NCBI GenBank assembly: GCA_034412795.1
Contig: DAOUMD010000185.1
Span: 4,416-68,415, forward strand
Length of the DNA: 64,000 nt
Source: JAUVPY01 sp034412795
GTDB taxonomy: Bacteria > Chloroflexota > Anaerolineae > 4572-78 > NAK82
Reading direction: 5' to 3'
Shown here: piece by piece, positions 35,797 through 43,547 of the stretch
Layout: the number at the start of each line of letters is the position of its first letter
Numbering within the stretch: position 1 is the first letter of the stretch
Made by a program: the position numbers and the translations under genes
Notes under the pieces: generated by a model
The model's database searches: none
The model's input: the letters and a program-made list of their open reading frames with translations, nothing else
Told to the model about the DNA's origin: nothing

Positions 35797-36573
35797 CTCG
35801 CTAAACGAATTATCCCCTGCCTCGACGTGAAGGATGGACGCGTGGTAAAGGGCGTCCAGTTTGTGAATCTGCGTGACGCTGGGGATCCGGTAGAACAGGC
35901 GCAGGTTTACGACGCCGAAGGGGCGGACGAACTGGTCTTTTTGGACATCACCGCCAGCCACGAAGGACGTGGGCTGATGTTAGAGGTGGCTCGCCGCGTT
36001 GCCGAGACGGTATTTATCCCCTTCACCGTGGGGGGTGGCATCGGCAGCCTGGACGACATGCGGGCCATCATCGCCACCGGCGCCGACAAGGTCAGCATGA
36101 ATACGGCGGCGGTTCGTGATCCGAGTCTCATCAGCCAGGGAGCCCGTGCCTTTGGCAGCAATGCTATCGTGGTGGCCATCGACGCTCGCCGTCGCATAGA
36201 CACGTCTAATGACGCGTCATCACTGGCCTGGGAGACAACCACCCACGGCGGGCGCAAACGCACCGGCCTGGACGCCATCGAGTGGGCGCGCGAGTGTGAA
36301 CAGCGCGGTGCAGGTGAGATTCTATTGACAAGTATGGACGCCGATGGCACACAGGCGGGCTACGACATCGAGCTGACCCGAGCCATCGCCGACGCGGTCA
36401 GCATCCCTATTATCGCCAGCGGTGGAGCCGGTGCGCTGGATCATTTTCACCACGTCTTGACGGATGGCTGCGCCGACGCGGCTTTGGTAGCCAGCCTTTT
36501 CCACTTTCGGGAGCTGTCCATCTCCCAGGTGAAGACGTACCTGGGCGAGCAGGGTGTGTGGGTAAGGCGATGA
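35794..36573 (+). CDS. hisF: HisF, cyclase subunit of IGP synthase
   Basis: This is 259 residues from ATG 35794. Hallmarks: LAKRIIPCLDVKDGRVVKGVQF, ELVFLDITAS, VPFTVGGGI-like FIPFTVGGGIGSLDDM, KVSMNTAAV, VVAIDARRR, GEILLTSMDADGTQAGYD and IIASGGAGALDHF, including both catalytic Asp residues. With HisH (not in the window) it converts PRFAR to IGP and AICAR. The start region is triplicated, which may alter initiation. The stop overlaps the ATG of hisI by three bases (ATGA), so the two are coupled. Confidence 0.97.
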   Translation: MLAKRIIPCLDVKDGRVVKGVQFVNLRDAGDPVEQAQVYDAEGADELVFLDITASHEGRGLMLEVARRVAETVFIPFTVGGGIGSLDDMRAIIATGADKVSMNTAAVRDPSLISQGARAFGSNAIVVAIDARRRIDTSNDASSLAWETTTHGGRKRTGLDAIEWARECEQRGAGEILLTSMDADGTQAGYDIELTRAIADAVSIPIIASGGAGALDHFHHVLTDGCADAALVASLFHFRELSISQVKTYLGEQGVWVRR

Positions 36574-36902
36574 ACTCAGATCTCAAATCTCAAATCTCAA
36601 ATCTCAAGTGGGATGAGCGGGGGTTGATCCCGGCCATTGTGCAGGACGCGGAGACGGGCGAGGTTTTGATGCTGGCTTATATGAACGCCGAGTCGCTGCG
36701 GCTGACGCTGAAGACGGGCGAGACGTGGTTTTGGAGTCGCAGCCGGGGTGAGTTGTGGCACAAAGGGGCCACGAGCGGCAACACACAGCAAGTGGCTGAT
36801 ATCCGCTACGATTGCGATGGGGATACGTTACTGGTACGGGTGACGCCGGCCGGGCCAGCGTGCCACACTGGGGAGGTGAGTTGTTTTTATCGGGTGCTGT
36901 GA
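36570..36902 (+). CDS. hisI: HisI, phosphoribosyl-AMP cyclohydrolase
   Basis: This is 110 residues from ATG 36570, overlapping the hisF stop. Motifs: GLIPAIVQDAETGEVLMLAYMN, TWFWSRSRGELWHKGATSGN (substrate and zinc region), DCDGDTLL (Mg-binding Asp triad) and ACHTGEVSCFY (zinc Cys). It opens the ring of PR-AMP in histidine biosynthesis. There is no fused HisE domain, so PRA-PH must be elsewhere. Codons 4-12 are built from four tandem copies of a 7-bp word (36581-36607), which encode the DLKSQISNLK leader. Confidence 0.96.
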   Translation: MNSDLKSQISNLKWDERGLIPAIVQDAETGEVLMLAYMNAESLRLTLKTGETWFWSRSRGELWHKGATSGNTQQVADIRYDCDGDTLLVRVTPAGPACHTGEVSCFYRVL

Positions 36903-36927
36903 GCACCAACAACGGAAAGGGGCTTTC

Positions 36928-37878
36928 ATGCAAGTTGTCTACCTGGAACCAGTTCCTGATGACGTTGAGGCGATCATTCGTGACTGTTTGCCGGATGGTT
37001 TCACGCTCCGTGTGCGAGGGGCGAATGAGACGCCGGTTGACGTGGTGGGTGATGCCGATTTCATCCTGGTGGCCACAACGCCGCTCACGGCTGAGGTGAT
37101 AGCGGCCGCACCACGCCTGAAGTTGATCCAGCACCAGGGCGTAGGCTACGATAATGTGGATGTGGCGGCCGCGGCCCAGGCCGGCATACCGATCGGTCTT
37201 ACACCAGAGGGCACCAGCAAACCGGTGGCGGAACACGTAATCCTGTTGATCCTCAGTCTGTATCGGAATATCTTCGTCGCCAACCGAACTTTGCGCGAGG
37301 GGCAGTGGCTGCAATGGCAACTGCGACCTCAATCCTACAACTTGGTCGGCAAGCGAATGGGGATCGTGGGCCTGGGACGTATTGGGCGGGAGGTAGCCCA
37401 GCGCACCAGGGCCTTCGAATGCCAACTGGTGTATTACGACATGATGCGGGCCCCGGCCGAGGTGGAAACCGAATTAGAGGTGAAATATGTCCCCTTCGAC
37501 GAGTTACTGGCCCAGTCGGACATCATCACGCTTCACCTGCCCCGTACCAAGGAGACACAGGGAATGATTGGGGCAGCCCAACTGGCGCGTATGAAGCCCA
37601 CGGCGCTACTGATCAACACCGCCCGGGGCGGTCTGGTGGACGAAGCGGCGCTCTACCAGGCGCTGACGAGCGGGCAAATTGCGGGCGCCGGGCTGGATGT
37701 GTTTGCCGTCGAGCCCCCGGGCGCCGATAACCCGCTGTTGCACCTGGACAACGTAGCGGCGACTCCGCACATCGCGGCTGGCACGCGCGATGCGCTGGCG
37801 AATAAGATGAGGGCAGCCTTTGACAATATGCAGCGGGTGGCGCAGGGGCAGGAGCCGCGAAACTTGGTAGATTGGTAG
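36928..37878 (+). CDS. D-2-hydroxyacid dehydrogenase (PGDH-like)
   Basis: This is 316 residues. NAD-binding motif GLGRIGREVAQR (~150-161), LIQHQGVGYDNVDV in the substrate domain, ITLHLPRTKETQGMIG, LINTARGGLVDE with the catalytic Arg nearby, and a catalytic His in ATPHIAAGT. It is a member of the D-isomer-specific 2-hydroxyacid dehydrogenases (SerA, hydroxypyruvate reductase, lactate dehydrogenase). The substrate cannot be fixed; there is no ACT or regulatory domain as in long SerA. The start ATG has GGAAAGGGG upstream and lies 25 bases after hisI. The RraA-like gene follows, so both could act on oxo-acid metabolism (inference). Confidence 0.92.
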   Translation: MQVVYLEPVPDDVEAIIRDCLPDGFTLRVRGANETPVDVVGDADFILVATTPLTAEVIAAAPRLKLIQHQGVGYDNVDVAAAAQAGIPIGLTPEGTSKPVAEHVILLILSLYRNIFVANRTLREGQWLQWQLRPQSYNLVGKRMGIVGLGRIGREVAQRTRAFECQLVYYDMMRAPAEVETELEVKYVPFDELLAQSDIITLHLPRTKETQGMIGAAQLARMKPTALLINTARGGLVDEAALYQALTSGQIAGAGLDVFAVEPPGADNPLLHLDNVAATPHIAAGTRDALANKMRAAFDNMQRVAQGQEPRNLVDW

Positions 37879-37972
37879 ATTGGTAAATTAGAGATTGGTA
37901 AATTGGGAAATTGGAAGAGCGGGTGATTGGTCTCTACCAGTCTACCAATCTACCAATCTACCAATCTTCCAA
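37864..37972. repeat. Inverted pair of tandem TTGGTAGA words
   Basis: TTGGTAGA-type words repeat from 37864 to ~37913, then the complementary TCTACCAA words repeat from 37934 to 37972. The two blocks can pair into a long hairpin between the dehydrogenase and RraA-like genes. The left block covers the last codons of the dehydrogenase. Confidence 0.75.
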
Positions 37973-37994
37973 CAATATAAGGAGAATTGTACCT

Positions 37995-38666
37995 ATGACA
38001 TTACCAGAAGGCTGGGAAATCATTACTGACGTAGCACGAGCCCCGGATGAGCTGCTGGAACGCTTTCGCGGGCTGGGGACCGGCCCGGTGTGCGATGCGC
38101 AGGGGCGCTTCGCGGCTATGGATTATCAGATCAAACCGCTCGATCCAAATATGGATTTGCTCGGCTCGGCGCTGACGGTGTGGACGCGACCCTGCGACAA
38201 CATAGCCATCTACAGGGCGCTGGAGATGGCGCAACCTAATGATGTGCTGGTGATCGCCACGAACGGGCACACGACGAACAGCGTATGGGGAGAGCTGACC
38301 ACCCTCGTGGGGCGTGCACGGGGGTTGGCCGGAATGGTCACCGACGGCACGGTACGCGATAGCCGGGAGATCATCGAGATCGCGTTGCCCATCTTTGCGC
38401 GCGGACTGACGCCCAACAGCCCCTTTAAGGATGGTCCGGCCAAGATCAACGTACCGGTGATCTGCGGGGGCATCGGTGTGAGTCCGGGTGACATTGTGAT
38501 AGGGGACGCAGACGGGGTCGTGGTCGTGCCCCAAGAGTCGGCGGAGGCAACCCTGGAGCGAGTGGCTGCCATCCACGACAAGGAAGCGGCGATCCGGGCC
38601 GAGATCGAAGCCGGGGAGATAATTCCACACAATATGGCGCGCTTGCTGCGCGAGAAGGGTTTGTAG
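37995..38666 (+). CDS. RraA-like protein / HMG-type aldolase family
   Basis: This is 223 residues from ATG 37995, chosen because AAGGAGA lies nine bases upstream; the longer frame reads through repeats. Family motifs: LGTGPVCDAQG, AMDYQIKPL, GLAGMVTDGTVRDSREI (active-site loop with Asp and Arg), PVFARG-like LPIFARGLTPNS, and VSPGDIVIGDADGVVVVP. The family includes RNase E inhibitor RraA and class II 4-hydroxy-4-methyl-2-oxoglutarate aldolases. Next to a hydroxyacid dehydrogenase, the aldolase or decarboxylase role is more likely than RNase control. Length is a little above the ~160-residue minimum, as in the aldolase group. Confidence 0.88.
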   Translation: MTLPEGWEIITDVARAPDELLERFRGLGTGPVCDAQGRFAAMDYQIKPLDPNMDLLGSALTVWTRPCDNIAIYRALEMAQPNDVLVIATNGHTTNSVWGELTTLVGRARGLAGMVTDGTVRDSREIIEIALPIFARGLTPNSPFKDGPAKINVPVICGGIGVSPGDIVIGDADGVVVVPQESAEATLERVAAIHDKEAAIRAEIEAGEIIPHNMARLLREKGL

Positions 38667-38703
38667 TCAGAAAGCTCTCAGTCAGGACCTACGTACTCTT
38701 CAA

Positions 38704-38733
38704 TTTTCAGGGGAATTTATGGTATAGTATAAT
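38704..38733 (+). promoter_or_regulatory. Possible promoter for the RiPP-precursor gene
   Basis: TTTTCA (38704-38709), an 18-base spacer and TATAAT (38728-38733), 75 bases before the start of the small gene. The -10 box is perfect and the -35 weak. Confidence 0.45.
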
Positions 38734-38808
38734 CGATCCGGGTTTTAAAGTTTCTCTTAGAATCTTGACTTATCTCTTCTCGATTGAGGCGAAAGGAGTT
38801 TTTTTCCG

Positions 38809-39021
38809 ATGTCACAAGATGCAGTTTCCCAGATCATCGGTCGCGCAGTGACCGACGCCGAGTTTCGCAAAACCCTGTTCTCAAATCCTGAGCAAGCGCT
38901 TCAAGGTTATGATCTCACAGAGGACGATAAAGAGGCACTCAAGAACCTAAAGCAGGAAGACTTGGAGGATTTCTCCACCAAGCTGGATTCGCGCATCACA
39001 AAGCGAGCCTGGCGAGGGTAA
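38809..39021 (+). CDS. NHLP-clan RiPP-precursor-like peptide (Os1348-like)
   Basis: This is a 70-residue peptide. The leader-like part (SQIIGRAVTDAEFRKTLFSN, PEQALQGYDLTEDDKEALKN) has the shape of nitrile-hydratase-alpha-like leader peptides: helix, E/DxFRxxLxxNPEQAL, then LTxEExxAL. The C-terminal tail (DLEDFSTKLDSRITKRAWRG) is basic and could be a core or simply the end of a small regulatory protein. AAAGGAG lies about 11 bases upstream of ATG 38809. No lanthionine, cyclodehydratase, radical-SAM maturase or peptidase-ABC exporter is near, so it is an orphan. Assignment to the Os1348-type NHLP clan is from pattern memory. Confidence 0.78.
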   Translation: MSQDAVSQIIGRAVTDAEFRKTLFSNPEQALQGYDLTEDDKEALKNLKQEDLEDFSTKLDSRITKRAWRG

Positions 39022-39123
39022 CTGCTCAATCTCCCCTGGGTTCCGCCAGCGCCCTGGCCCAGGCGTCGCGCCGCTTCGGATGGGGAGACCTGGCCGGTGA
39101 CCGGGGTTTGGACTTCAAGATTG

Positions 39124-39657
39124 CTAGCCCCGCAGAAAACCGCCTGGCAATCTCAAGATGCGCTTCAACAACCCCTTTTTCAAGGAGCGGTCGGGCATGT
39201 TTTCGATGCCCTCTTCATAGGCAGCAATAGCCGGCAGCCACTGCCCTTGTTTCAACCGAAGGCGGCTGAGCGCCTGCCAAGTATACATTGCTGAGTCGCT
39301 ATCGCCGATCTGCTCAAACATATTAGCCGACTGCTTATAGGCGTCGACTGCTTCTTCATAGCGTTCCTGGCCCTCCAGGATGCTGCCCATATTGCCCATG
39401 ACCTGAGCCTTGCCTTTGACGTTCCCCAGTTCGGCGAATATGACGTAGGCTTTCTCCAGGGTGGCCTCGGCCTGTTCCCACTCGGCCAACTCGCGGTAGG
39501 TGACTCCCAGGTCGTTGAGAATCTCAGCCGCCCTCTGGCGATCTTCGTTGGCTTCGGCCGCATCGTAAGCGTCGGCGAAAGCTTGAGCCGCATCGGCAAA
39601 GCGACTTGCTCGGAAATGAGTAATACCTAAAGCGTGCAATTTTACCGGATCAGTCAT
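39124..39657 (-). CDS. TPR protein coupled to the GAF histidine kinase
   Basis: This is 177 residues from ATG 39657, which overlaps the stop of the kinase gene (ATG at 39657, kinase stop at 39652-39650). At least four TPR helical pairs: LGITHFRASRFADAAQAFAD, LNDLGVTYRELAEWEQAEAT, MGNMGSILEGQERYEEAVDA and TWQALSRLRLKQGQWLPAI. A basic C-terminus (KKGLLKRILRLPGGFLRG) could touch membrane or partner. TPR proteins bind other proteins; the coupling suggests it helps assemble or tune the upstream kinase (inference). It is convergent with the RiPP-like gene. Confidence 0.85.
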   Translation of the reverse strand: MTDPVKLHALGITHFRASRFADAAQAFADAYDAAEANEDRQRAAEILNDLGVTYRELAEWEQAEATLEKAYVIFAELGNVKGKAQVMGNMGSILEGQERYEEAVDAYKQSANMFEQIGDSDSAMYTWQALSRLRLKQGQWLPAIAAYEEGIENMPDRSLKKGLLKRILRLPGGFLRG

Positions 39658-41380
39658 CGAATTCAACCGTTGGGATGGGGCGTGTTTCGTAGTCGGCAAG
39701 CGGCGGTAACGGGACACCCAAAGTGATCGTCGTACCTTGGCCAGGCGGCTCGGAGCTGGATTGAATATTTAGATGACCGTCAACCAACCGGGCTCGCTCG
39801 CGCATATTCAATAAGCCAAAACTCCCCCGTCGCTCGTAATTTTTGGCAACAGCCGCCACATCGAAGCCGCGACCATCGTCGCGAATCTGTACGTTGAGGA
39901 TATCAGGCGTAGTCTCCATTGTGATCCAAACGTTGCGGGCCGACGCGTGGCGTTTGGCGTTGTTGACCGCCTCCTGCACAATAGAGAAGATGGTGCCAGC
40001 TATCCTGGGGTCAAATTGGCGAGGCAGCACCGCGGGTCTCAGGTGTACAGCGAAGTCCTCTGTTTCATTAAGCTGCTCTACGTAAGACACCAAGGTGGGT
40101 ACCAGACCCTGTGTCTCAAGAATGATGGGCCGCAGCTCAAAGAGAACCACCCGCGCCTCTCGGGCAGCTTGATGAACCAGCTTACGCAGCGCGTCCAACT
40201 CACTGAAAGCCGCCTCCGGTTTTACCTCCAGCAGTCGCCGCAAGTGGTCGATGCTCATGCTAATCGCCGAGAGCATCTGCACCGTACCGTCGTGCAAGTT
40301 GCGTGCCAGTTCGCGACGCACGTTCTCTTGTGCCTGGATAATGCTGTCACGTTCTTCCCGCAAACTGGCGTAAAGCCGCGCATTTTCGATAGCAATGGCT
40401 GCCTGTGCCCCGATGGAGGTCAACAACCGCAGGTCTTCCGTATCAAAACCAGCACCCGAATACTTGTTGAGCACTTCCAACACGCCAATGATGCGCCCCT
40501 TGATCTTGAGAGGCACAGCCGCGATAGACTGGGTGAGAAAGCCTGTCCTCACGTCAACCCTCGGGTTGAATCGAGTGTCGGTGCGAGCGTCGTTGGAGAT
40601 GGCCGGTTTACCGGTCCGAGCCACCCACCCAGCAATACCTTCATCGATGGGAAGACGCTGGCGGCGCAACAGATCACTTCCTCCCCCGTGGCTCACTTCG
40701 AATACCAAGTCCCCTTCAGTCTCATCAATGAGCATCAAAGACGATGCAGCAGCATCCATCACATCCGCGGCGAGTTGCATGGTGTTACTGAGGAACTCGT
40801 GGAGATCGAAGTTAGTCACCAGCGCCTGGCCTACCTGGTAAAAGAAGCCAAGCCGGTTCAAGCGTTGCTGAGCCATCGAGAGGTCGGCGGACAGAGAAAC
40901 GAGCTGACCTACCCCACGTCCAAATGTCCCCAGCCTACGCCGCACGGTTAGGCCAAATGGCTGGCCGGACGACAATACCAGGCATAAAGACCCCACCACA
41001 CGGGTATCGCGCAATAGAGGGGCGTTGACCAGGATAACGTTATCCCCCGTCAGGCGGCTGACAGAGATAGGGATATCGTCATTGGACGGAATACGCCACA
41101 CGCGTTCCAGCAGTTGGCGCTCGATCGCACCCTCCCAGCGCTCGACAACAGCCATCACCTCCGGTGGAAAGGTGCCCATCCGCAAACGTTGTGGTGTTCG
41201 TGCCTGGACCAAAATCGATCCGGCCTCGGCATGAAACGCCTGTGTCAGAAGCACCAAGGCCTTCCGCAGTAACGTATTCTCGTCACGTATCGCGGCCAAT
41301 TCGAAGAATGTGTCCAGAACAGTGGCATCATCGAACGTGGCGATGGGTGGAACGTGCAGATGAGATTGTATATCAGCCAT
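39650..41380 (-). CDS. GAF-domain histidine kinase (NarX/HisKA_3 type)
   Basis: This is a 576-residue cytoplasmic kinase. An N-terminal GAF-like region (~20-170) is followed by a clear GAF (~190-335: DVMDAAASSLMLIDETEGDL, IAAVPLKIKGRIIGVLEVLN, AIAIENARLYASLREERD). The HisKA_3 dimerisation domain has the phospho-acceptor in ELARNLHDGTVQMLSAI. The HATPase domain shows IVQEAVNNAKRHASA, DDGRGFD and FGLLNMRERA with GQGT. These kinases pair with NarL-type regulators; none is next to it, so its partner is elsewhere. The TPR gene overlaps its stop and is co-expressed. No membrane helix is visible, so the signal is probably intracellular. Confidence 0.95.
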   Translation of the reverse strand: MADIQSHLHVPPIATFDDATVLDTFFELAAIRDENTLLRKALVLLTQAFHAEAGSILVQARTPQRLRMGTFPPEVMAVVERWEGAIERQLLERVWRIPSNDDIPISVSRLTGDNVILVNAPLLRDTRVVGSLCLVLSSGQPFGLTVRRRLGTFGRGVGQLVSLSADLSMAQQRLNRLGFFYQVGQALVTNFDLHEFLSNTMQLAADVMDAAASSLMLIDETEGDLVFEVSHGGGSDLLRRQRLPIDEGIAGWVARTGKPAISNDARTDTRFNPRVDVRTGFLTQSIAAVPLKIKGRIIGVLEVLNKYSGAGFDTEDLRLLTSIGAQAAIAIENARLYASLREERDSIIQAQENVRRELARNLHDGTVQMLSAISMSIDHLRRLLEVKPEAAFSELDALRKLVHQAAREARVVLFELRPIILETQGLVPTLVSYVEQLNETEDFAVHLRPAVLPRQFDPRIAGTIFSIVQEAVNNAKRHASARNVWITMETTPDILNVQIRDDGRGFDVAAVAKNYERRGSFGLLNMRERARLVDGHLNIQSSSEPPGQGTTITLGVPLPPLADYETRPIPTVEFDD

Positions 41381-41446
41381 GAGCTATACAGAGTTCTCAG
41401 AAAAAAGGTATTAAGACTAAGGATTTAACAACTTACCCATTAGGCC

Positions 41447-41528
41447 GTGTTGACATTTGAGTCTTTGCGCCTGAGAACACCGCAACAGATAACCAAATGC
41501 ATCTCTGGGAATGCACAAATGTCAACAC
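41447..41528. repeat. 13-bp inverted repeat flanking 56 bases
   Basis: GTGTTGACATTTG (41447-41459) and its exact reverse complement (41516-41528) bracket a 56-base centre, in the gap between kinase and double-XRE genes. GGCC lies just outside both arms. A small mobile-element remnant or regulatory dyad is possible; no clear target duplication was seen. Confidence 0.7.
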
Positions 41529-41594
41529 TACCTGGCCGACTGAATCAGGCTAGTATTTCGCTTGCATTTGAGAAAATTATTTAATTCCCAATCC

Positions 41595-42269
41595 TTAATA
41601 CGTTATCTCAAGCAACCCCTCGGCAACATTGCGGATCGCATCGGCCGAGAGCGTACTGAGTTGAATTGCTACTCGCACGTAGAGCAAGTTACCAGGCTCA
41701 AGTATAAAGGTTCGCACATCCTCTGGAAGCTGCGACAGGCGTTCCAGTTCGTCCATTCCGGCTATCTGATTACCGCTTGGTCTGATCCCCTGATCAAGGA
41801 AATAAGCTAGAGGTACATCCAAGTAATTGGCCAGGTTCTCCAAATCCGACAAAGGAATGTCGGTGCGTCCGAATTCATAGTTGGCGATGCGGCTGCTGGG
41901 GCATTCGAGGATCTTGGCCAAATCCTTTTGCGAATAACCGGCCTCCATCCGCGCCTGTCTTAACAGCACGCCGATGATGCGGCGACGCAACTCAACTGCC
42001 TTTTCGGTTGGGAGATCCCGATCCTCATCATCGGGAATGGGATCATCCGACCAGAAATAGGTGATGGGTACTCGATACGTGTAGGCCAATACCTCTAGCT
42101 GGGGAAGCGAGATATCGCGTCGGCCATACTCATAATCAGACATAGCACTCGACGGGAAGCCAGTCACCTCGGCGGCGTCCTTAATGGTCATGCCGGCACG
42201 GATCCGGGCATTCCTCAGCAATACGCCGAGAATCTTCTTACGTATGGTAGCCGCCTCGAGTTCTTGCAT
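41595..42269 (-). CDS. Transcription regulator with two XRE/Cro helix-turn-helix domains
   Basis: This is 224 residues from ATG 42269 (AGGAG ten bases upstream). Two consecutive XRE-type domains: ~5-70 (KKILGVLLRNARIRAGMTIK, TGFPSSAMSDYEYGRRDISL, LAYTYRVPITYFW) and ~92-160 (RRIIGVLLRQARMEAGYSQK, ILECPSSRIANYEFGRTDIP, LANYLDVPLAYFLD). The domains are clear duplicates of each other. The C-terminal ~50 residues (LSQLPEDVRTFILEPGNLLY) may be a dimerisation or ligand part. Binding of a bipartite or tandem operator by one chain is likely. It stands alone between a dyad and a MITE-like element. Confidence 0.9.
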   Translation of the reverse strand: MQELEAATIRKKILGVLLRNARIRAGMTIKDAAEVTGFPSSAMSDYEYGRRDISLPQLEVLAYTYRVPITYFWSDDPIPDDEDRDLPTEKAVELRRRIIGVLLRQARMEAGYSQKDLAKILECPSSRIANYEFGRTDIPLSDLENLANYLDVPLAYFLDQGIRPSGNQIAGMDELERLSQLPEDVRTFILEPGNLLYVRVAIQLSTLSADAIRNVAEGLLEITY

Positions 42270-42436
42270 CGGCCTGCTCCTATCGTCTCGTTGCCTATTC
42301 ACCAAGATGAAACGGCGAGATCACCTAGGGTATACGAAATGGTTCTAATACTCTCCATATTATAACATAATATTTTCGGATTGATTGGCATTATAGTCCA
42401 CATGTACCATAACGGCAAGTGGTTATTCAGCATAAA

Positions 42437-42530
42437 CGTATCTTCTCAAAATGTAGGGGCGATCCCTTGTGGTCGCCCTGTCGGGCAGGCACAAGGCACT
42501 GCCCCCACCCCGAATTATTGAGAAGATACG
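42437..42530. mobile_element. MITE-like element with 13-bp terminal inverted repeats
   Basis: CGTATCTTCTCAA (42437-42449) and its exact reverse complement (42518-42530) terminate a 94-base, non-coding element. The six bases CATAAA lie directly outside both ends (42431-42436 and 42531-42536), as a target-site duplication would. The inside holds a GTAGGGGCGATCCC..GTGGTCGCCC dyad and a GCAGG..GGCACTGCC stem. No transposase is encoded, so mobility would need a partner in trans. Confidence 0.75.
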
Positions 42531-42544
42531 CATAAACCTACTGG

Positions 42545-43255
42545 TTACTGTATTAGTTTCCAGTCCAGACGCAGCACCTGGCTGTGGCCCAGGTCATCAC
42601 CCTGGCAAACGGAGGTGGAAGCCCAGTGGAAACGTTCTGATGCTTCACGCCCATCTTCCATAATCATGACCGCCCACTGAGCAGACAATAAATCGGGAAG
42701 CGGAAAACGAAAAATCTCATAGCGCCCCTCGGCGTCGGTGTGCGTAACAAACTCGAGACCGCTGGTCTCATGAATACCCAGCGCACGTACTTCCACGTCA
42801 GGAATGCCGAAGTTATTTGCGTCCTGAACGGTGCCATAGATATAGGTGAAACTGCAATTGAATTCGCGCTGGGTACCGGCCAGGACGTAATTAATAATGG
42901 GTTCTGGTGTGGGCGTGTCGGTGGGAACAACGGTTGGTATGGGCAAGGGTGTATTGGTAGATGATGGCAGCACCTCAGTTGGTGTCGCTGTAGGGACAGG
43001 GGTATCGGACGGGACAGGGGTGAATGTGGCTATTGGCGTCTCCATGACAGGGGTAGGGGTAGGGGTAGGGGTGTGAACAGGCGTAGGTATCGGTGTGGGG
43101 GATAGCAGTGGCACCGATGGGGGCATATTGGTAAACGTTGGCAAGGGCGTTCTTGTCGGGGGCACGGCTGGGCGAGCCGCACGTTGAAGACCACCGCAAG
43201 CCAGTGTGGCACAGAACAGCAAAGCAAGTGGAACGTAGATTCTTAGAGATTTCAA
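42545..43255 (-). CDS. Lipoprotein with Thr-Pro linker and regulatory-like beta domain
   Basis: This is 236 residues from a TTG at 43255 (GAGG about 11 bases upstream). The signal has a lipobox (LLFCATLAC-GG) near residue 20, so the Cys would be lipidated after cleavage. A Thr-Pro-rich linker (~30-118) leads to a carboxypeptidase-regulatory-like beta-sandwich (~125-236: CSFTYIYGTVQDANNFGIPD, VEVRALGIHE, THTDAEGRYEIFRFPLP). It is a surface lipoprotein; such domains bind or stabilise surface proteins or sugars. The function is not known. The 3' end lies 14 bases from the MITE-like element. Confidence 0.82.
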   Translation of the reverse strand: MKSLRIYVPLALLFCATLACGGLQRAARPAVPPTRTPLPTFTNMPPSVPLLSPTPIPTPVHTPTPTPTPVMETPIATFTPVPSDTPVPTATPTEVLPSSTNTPLPIPTVVPTDTPTPEPIINYVLAGTQREFNCSFTYIYGTVQDANNFGIPDVEVRALGIHETSGLEFVTHTDAEGRYEIFRFPLPDLLSAQWAVMIMEDGREASERFHWASTSVCQGDDLGHSQVLRLDWKLIQ

Positions 43256-43384
43256 TGAGTGAAGCCTCGTACTGTCACCAGATCAGGATATTCACCATAC
43301 AGCAAGACGGGTAGTTTAGCACGATTCAGGTGGAGAACCAAATACTTCATGGGAAGAAGGGCGTGTTTCTATTTTGGAGGAAAA

Positions 43385-43445
43385 CGAGGAGCCAGCATCC
43401 CCAGATGCGGCTCCGTTCGGCATCTGGGGATGCCTCACTCCTCGG
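43385..43445. repeat. Strong dyad CGAGGAG..GCATCCCCAGATGC
   Basis: GCATCCCCAGATGC (43395-43408) and its exact complement (43420-43433) enclose an 11-base loop. Outer CGAGGAG and CTCCTCG extend the stem. It lies between the divergent lipoprotein and rhodanese genes and could be a dispersed repeat or a bidirectional regulatory hairpin. Apart from this and the promoter, the gap shows nothing. Confidence 0.75.
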
Positions 43446-43489
43446 ATCAGAGTAATTCGTCCCCAAACTCAAATGCGCGCCCGTCTTGA

Positions 43490-43518
43490 TTGCGTCTGTA
43501 CACTGCCTGTGCTACAAT
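43490..43518 (+). promoter_or_regulatory. Promoter for the rhodanese/two-component operon
   Basis: TTGCGT (43490-43495), a 17-base spacer and TACAAT (43513-43518), 29 bases before the rhodanese start. Confidence 0.6.
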
Positions 43519-43547
43519 TTAGGATAATTCATATATAGGAAGGTGAA

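Noticed and set aside
36604..37425. 273-codon open frame opposite hisI and the dehydrogenase
   Set aside because: It spans two unrelated conserved genes on the other strand.
39947..40951. 334-codon open frame opposite the GAF histidine kinase
   Set aside because: It is antisense to a protein with complete GAF, HisKA_3 and HATPase motifs, and its own translation shows no family pattern.
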